Positions 6,967 through 10,060 of a stretch of 10,060 nucleotides of DNA are shown here, in pieces. The DNA is from Pavlovales sp. CCMP2436. Taxonomy: Eukaryota > Haptophyta > Pavlovophyceae > Pavlovales. Every line of letters starts with the position of its first letter. Position 1 is the first letter of the stretch. The notes beneath the pieces were generated by a model. It worked only from the letters and a program-made list of their open reading frames with translations, did no database searches and was not told the origin of the DNA. Location: NCBI GenBank assembly GCA_026770615.1, contig MU631418.1:143915-153974 (forward strand), written 5' to 3'. Both the position numbers and the translations under genes were made by a program.

Positions 6967-7082
6967 CTCCACCCTGCAACCCCTCATCCCGCAGCTGACC
7001 AAGCCACTAACTTAGGACCTGCTCACAAACCTGTAGCTGCTCTAAAACCTGTTCACTGGTCAGTCCCAGGTCCATAGGATCC

Positions 7083-7181
7083 TGGGCCAGGGAGGCTCCT
7101 TCTTCTTCGCCTTGCTCAAACGACCTTCTAAACGAAAACGACCCAAAGGACACCTTTGATTCCGGTTATTCTATTTTCAAG
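7083..7181 (+). repeat. ~100-bp direct duplication, left copy
   Basis: Begins TGGGCCAGGGAGGCT and ends CTATTTTCAAG; matches 7264-7369 at roughly 80% with a few indels. Both copies contain a CTTCTTCTTCGCC core and an ACGAAAACG/CAAAAACGACC segment. The two lie 181 bp apart, start to start, upstream of the kinase gene. Confidence 0.7.
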
Positions 7182-7263
7182 TACCCCTGGACATTGGACA
7201 TTCGAACATGTGCGGCAGCGCGTCCGAGTCCGAGCCCTTGTCCGAGACCTGCTGGACGTGACA

Positions 7264-7369
7264 TGGGCCAAGGGAGGCTTCTTCTTCTTCGCCTCGTTCA
7301 AACGAACACCCTTGTTCAAAACAAAAACGACCAAACGACACCCTTGATTCTGGTTTTTCTATTCATAAG
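7264..7369 (+). repeat. ~100-bp direct duplication, right copy
   Basis: Second copy of the unit at 7083-7181, ending about 107 bp before the kinase start codon. The intervening 82 bp is not duplicated and contains a GTCCGAG/TCCGAG short repeat (about 7222-7245). If the kinase promoter lies here it is partly duplicated; whether it has regulatory meaning cannot be seen. Confidence 0.7.
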
Positions 7370-7381
7370 TTAAAAGAACTA

Positions 7382-7476
7382 TTATTCCCTTTTATATTAT
7401 TTTTTAAGCTGTAAAAACTAACGTTACGGGAAAAACAGTTACTCAAAACGTTGCGAAAGAACACGGGAACGTCCGA
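7382..7476 (+). promoter_or_regulatory. Probable promoter and 5' leader of the ABC1 kinase gene
   Basis: AT-rich sequence directly before the start codon, with a TATA-like TTTTATATTATTTTTT at about 7389-7404, some 75-90 bp upstream of the ATG. The composition switches sharply to GC-rich at the ATG. No other element is recognised. Confidence 0.3.
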
Positions 7477-10038
7477 ATGGGATCCTCCACCGACCTTTTC
7501 ATGCGGTCGGTCGCGCTCATCTTGCTGCTAAGCCCGGCAGCCGGGCTGCGCGCGGGTACGCATGCCGGGCCGCTACGTGACAGCGCCGTGCGCCGGAGTC
7601 ATGTGCGCGCCGTCGACACGATGATGGAGGCCGCCGTGGCGGCCGCAGCGAGCGCGGCGATGCAGGCCGCCCAGCAGACGGAGCACTTGGAGATCCGCGC
7701 ACCCGAGGCATCAAAGACATACGTCTCGTTGGACAAGTCCAGCCAGTCGCTGACGGTTGAGGGCCTACCCGAGGTGTACGACGCCAAGATCATCGAGAAG
7801 TACTGGAAGTCAAACAGCGGCGCGCTCAGAGCACGCTGGACACAGTTCCTCGGCATTTCCATCCCGTTCATGACGCGGGTCGCCTCGATCGGCCTCTCGG
7901 GCGGGATGGAGGGGCTCGAGCGCGAGTCGGGCTCGCTCGCGCGCGATGCGCGCATCCACATGGAGGAGCTCGGCCCCACCTACATCAAACTTGGTCAGAT
8001 GATGTCGGTGCGTCCGGACGTGCTCCCGCAGGCAGCCATGGACGAGCTCATGTACTTGCAGGATAACGTGCCGCGCTTCTCGGACGAGGTGGCGATGGAG
8101 ATCCTGGCGAAAGAGCTCGGGCGCGACATCTCCGAGGTCTTCTCATTTATCACACCCGAGCCGATTGCCGCGGCCTCCCTCGCGCAGGTCTACAAGGCCA
8201 CGCTGCTGTCAACGGGCGAGAGTGTCGCCGTCAAGGTGCAGCGGCCGGGCGTGCTCGAGACTATATCCAAGGACCTGTACGTGCTGCGCCGCGCGGCCGA
8301 GGTGTACCAGAACCTGATGGACCGCATCGCGCCGAAGCAGCGCACCGATTACACGGCGCTGCTCAACGAGGTAAAAAAAAGCAAAATCTTGACTAGGGCA
8401 AACGATGTTGAAGGGTCATACTAACTAACTAACTACTTGAACTACTCAGTGGGCCATCGGCTTCTACACCGAGCTCGACTTTGCAAACGAGGGCCGCAAC
8501 CAGATGCGGCTGCGGACAATGCTCGAGGAGCGGCAGGTGAACGGCGTGCTCGTGCCGGCGGTCTACGAAGAGTACAGCACCAGGAGGCTGCTCGTCAGTG
8601 AATGGGTCGATGGTACCAAGCTCTCAGAGCTGCCCCCTGCGGAGCTGCGCGAGCTGGTGAGCGTAGGGCAGGAAGCCTTCTTGGTGCAGCTGCTGCAGAT
8701 CGGCGTCTTCCACGCGGACCCGCACCCTGGCAACCTGCTCAAGCTGCACGGGCCGCGCGAGGACGGCAAGGTGCCCATTTATATTTTTTTTATACAATAG
8801 TTATTTTAACGCCTCCCCACGTGTAGATTCTGTTGGGAGCGTAAGAGCAAGGTGCTCGACGAAAAAAATCAACCAAACTCAACAAAATCAACGACGACAT
8901 GAATAACAACAACAACAACAACAACAACAGCGCTAACAACAACAGCAGTGCTGACAACAATAACAATAACACCAACAACAGGTGCTCGCGCTCCTCGACT
9001 TTGGCCTCGTCGCGCAGGTCAAGCAGTCCGACCGCGACACGATGATCTCGGCGCTCATCCACCTCGCAAATAAGGTTTTTTTTTTTAATTACCCCCCCCC
9101 ACTCTTTTTTTTGCGCATCCGACTTGCTGCCCGAAGGCGTACGAGTATGCTATGCTCTACGAATGTGAATAAAGTTCAGCTCCAGCTAGATTTAGCATTT
9201 AATTGTTTGCTGTTAATACCCCTTCCCGTCCACCCACCCACCCCCCGTTTTTTCCACTTTTTCTCGCTTTCGTGTCAACACGCTTGTGCACAGTCGCTCA
9301 CTCGCCCCTCCGTCCCCGTCCCCATCCTCATTTTATTTTTTGCCCCTCCGTCCCCATTCATCGGCAGAACTATACCTTGTATATAATCATATGTTCATAT
9401 GTTCAAATTTTCACATGTGTATATGTGTATATGTTTATATGTTTATTTATCTTTCAATTTATCTTTATATTTTTAGTTATATTTATTTGTTTATATATAC
9501 GTACATAAATATATGCAGGACTACACTTCGCTCGTCGAGGACTTTGTCGAACTGGGCATTCTCCCCGCCGACGCGAACCGGCCGATGATTATTCCGCTCA
9601 TGGACAAGGTAAAAGTGTAAATATCTTTAAAAACGTCCGGCCCCGTAAAGATCTCCCAGTCTCCCAGTGGTGCAGCAACAACACACTGTTAACCTAGGAC
9701 CGCTCCCAAGCACACGGATAGTGTGCGTTTGTGCGAGAGAGGGGGAGGGAAGAGAGAGGGGAGGAGAGATACGTGATGACAGGCGGGCAATCTGCTCATT
9801 TCCTCTCTACTAGGCACCCACCTAACCCATCCACCCCCCCACCCCCCAGGCGCTTACGCCCTATATCCAGGGCGGCGGCGCGGCCAAATACGCGGAGAAA
9901 ATAGTCGAGGGTTCGGGCGGCTTTCAGGCCATGACGCAGGACATGCTCACCGTGCTCAACGAGGTGCCCTTCACCATCCCGCCCTACTTTGCGCTGCTCG
10001 CGCGCGCGATCGTCACGCTCGAGGGCATCGCCTTGCAG
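7477..10038 (+). CDS. Plastid-type ABC1 (ABC1K/UbiB/ADCK) atypical kinase, 3'-partial, 5 exons
   Basis: Exons 7477-8370, 8450-8770, 8982-9074, 9519-9608 and 9850-10038 join in frame to 529 codons; the rest of the C-terminus is beyond the window. Family hallmarks in order: KxGQ (K171-Q174, YIKLGQMMSVRPD), Ala-rich loop (about 231-238, AAASLAQV), ATP-binding Lys (K253, VAVKVQRPG), ExD (E306-D308), HADPHPGN (catalytic D388, metal-binding N393) and DFG (D411). All key residues are present, so it looks active. The start has a signal-peptide-like core (SVALILLLSPAAGLRA) then an Arg/Ser/Ala-rich stretch to ~70, as for bipartite plastid targeting; M9 (7501) is an alternative start. Known plastid relatives sit in plastoglobules and affect prenyl-lipid (tocopherol, quinone) metabolism; mitochondrial ones support ubiquinone synthesis. 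The subfamily cannot be fixed. After 10038 the sequence GTGCGC is a donor, because relatives continue differently after LEGIAL. Confidence 0.92.
8371..8449 (+). other. ABC1 kinase intron 1 (phase 0)
   Basis: 79 bp, GTAAAA...TCAG, with a perfect TACTAAC branch site at 8419-8425 followed by further CTAAC copies, about 24 nt before the AG. Read-through meets TAA quickly. Joining restores the kinase frame (LLNE then WAIGFYTELDF). Confidence 0.9.
8771..8981 (+). other. ABC1 kinase intron 2 (phase 0) with AAC microsatellite
   Basis: 211 bp, GTGCCC...CAACAG. The 3' half is an AAC/ACA triplet repeat (about 8900-8981) that runs into the acceptor and contains several unused CAG triplets; CTAAC at 8933-8937 is a branch candidate. 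Both junctions carry AGGTGC (8769-8774 and 8980-8985), a 6-bp direct repeat at the boundaries. The join gives GK-VLALLDFG. Confidence 0.85.
9075..9518 (+). other. ABC1 kinase intron 3 (phase 0), pyrimidine-rich
   Basis: 444 bp, with a weak donor GTTTTT and acceptor TATGCAG. It holds C and T runs, a 14-bp direct repeat GCCCCTCCGTCCCC (9304-9317, 9342-9355), then a degenerate TATGTTTATATG-type repeat (about 9385-9500). An AATAAA on the sense strand at about 9168-9173 could cause premature polyadenylation. The kinase frame is continuous across the join (HLANK-DYTSLVEDF), so no missing mini-exon is needed. Confidence 0.85.
9609..9849 (+). other. ABC1 kinase intron 4 (phase 0)
   Basis: 241 bp, GTAAAA...CCCCAG. 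It holds a GA-rich purine tract (about 9734-9769), a C-rich acceptor tract and CTAAC at 9822-9826 as branch site, about 24 nt before the AG. An earlier AG at 9812-9813 would bring in an in-frame TAA and is rejected. Confidence 0.88.
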
Positions 10039-10060
10039 GTGCGCCGCACACACACGCCCC
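10039..10060 (+). other. Start of ABC1 kinase intron 5 (phase 0)
   Basis: GTGCGC after CAG, then a CA repeat to the window end. Read as protein it would give VRRTHTP, which does not fit the family after LEGIALQ, so an intron is the better reading. Confidence 0.65.

Noticed and set aside
6895..7077. 60-codon plus-strand open frame
   Set aside because: It begins within the solo foldback end and shows no domain or host codon style.
5872..8828. Shared 13-mer CCCACGTGTAGAT at 5872-5884 and 8816-8828, followed nearby by CTGTTG in both
   Set aside because: One such match in 10 kb is near chance expectation, and similarity does not extend clearly.
8982..9386. Continuous 134-codon open frame starting at exon 3 of the kinase
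   Set aside because: Only the first 31 codons fit the ABC1 family; the rest is intron 3 read-through of low-complexity sequence.

Overview
The window looks like nuclear DNA of a single-celled eukaryotic alga with a complex (secondary or tertiary) plastid. Three things point there. The coding stretches are extremely GC-rich and end codons in G or C, while the DNA between genes is AT-rich and full of repeats. The best gene is broken by GT-AG spliceosomal introns, one with a perfect TACTAAC branch site. Its product, an ABC1-type kinase, begins with a signal peptide followed by an Arg/Ala/Ser-rich stretch, as expected for entry into a plastid with extra membranes. A haptophyte or related lineage is my best guess, but the sequence does not prove it.

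Layout, left to right. 1-316: CA microsatellite and probable end of an intron. 317-2743: one long GC-rich coding block (808 codons, plus strand) for an Ala/Arg-rich, probably coiled-coil protein I cannot assign to a family; its 5' end lies upstream of the window and its 3' end is uncertain, because a second GC-rich open stretch in the same frame runs from 2852 to a stop at 3053-3055. 3056-7476: about 4.4 kb without a convincing gene, packed with mobile-element debris. It holds two copies of a tRNA-derived SINE-like repeat lying exactly 1000 bp apart (3181-3303, 4181-4303), a 279-bp foldback (MITE-like) element with 55-bp terminal inverted repeats (4390-4668), a solo end of the same element (6893-6966), a 38-bp-arm hairpin with a duplicated inner arm (6345-6449), a 30-bp near-perfect palindrome (6836-6865), and a ~100-bp direct duplication (7083-7181, 7264-7369) just upstream of the next gene. 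7477-10038 and beyond: five exons of a plastid-type ABC1K atypical kinase, with all five junctions in phase 0; its C-terminus lies outside the window.

The two genes are on the same strand, with no sign that they work together. I see no defence system, CRISPR array, rRNA or intact tRNA. The most interesting material is the nested repeat cluster between the genes and the orphan coiled-coil gene. All identity figures are hand counts from the sequence; no database search was possible.
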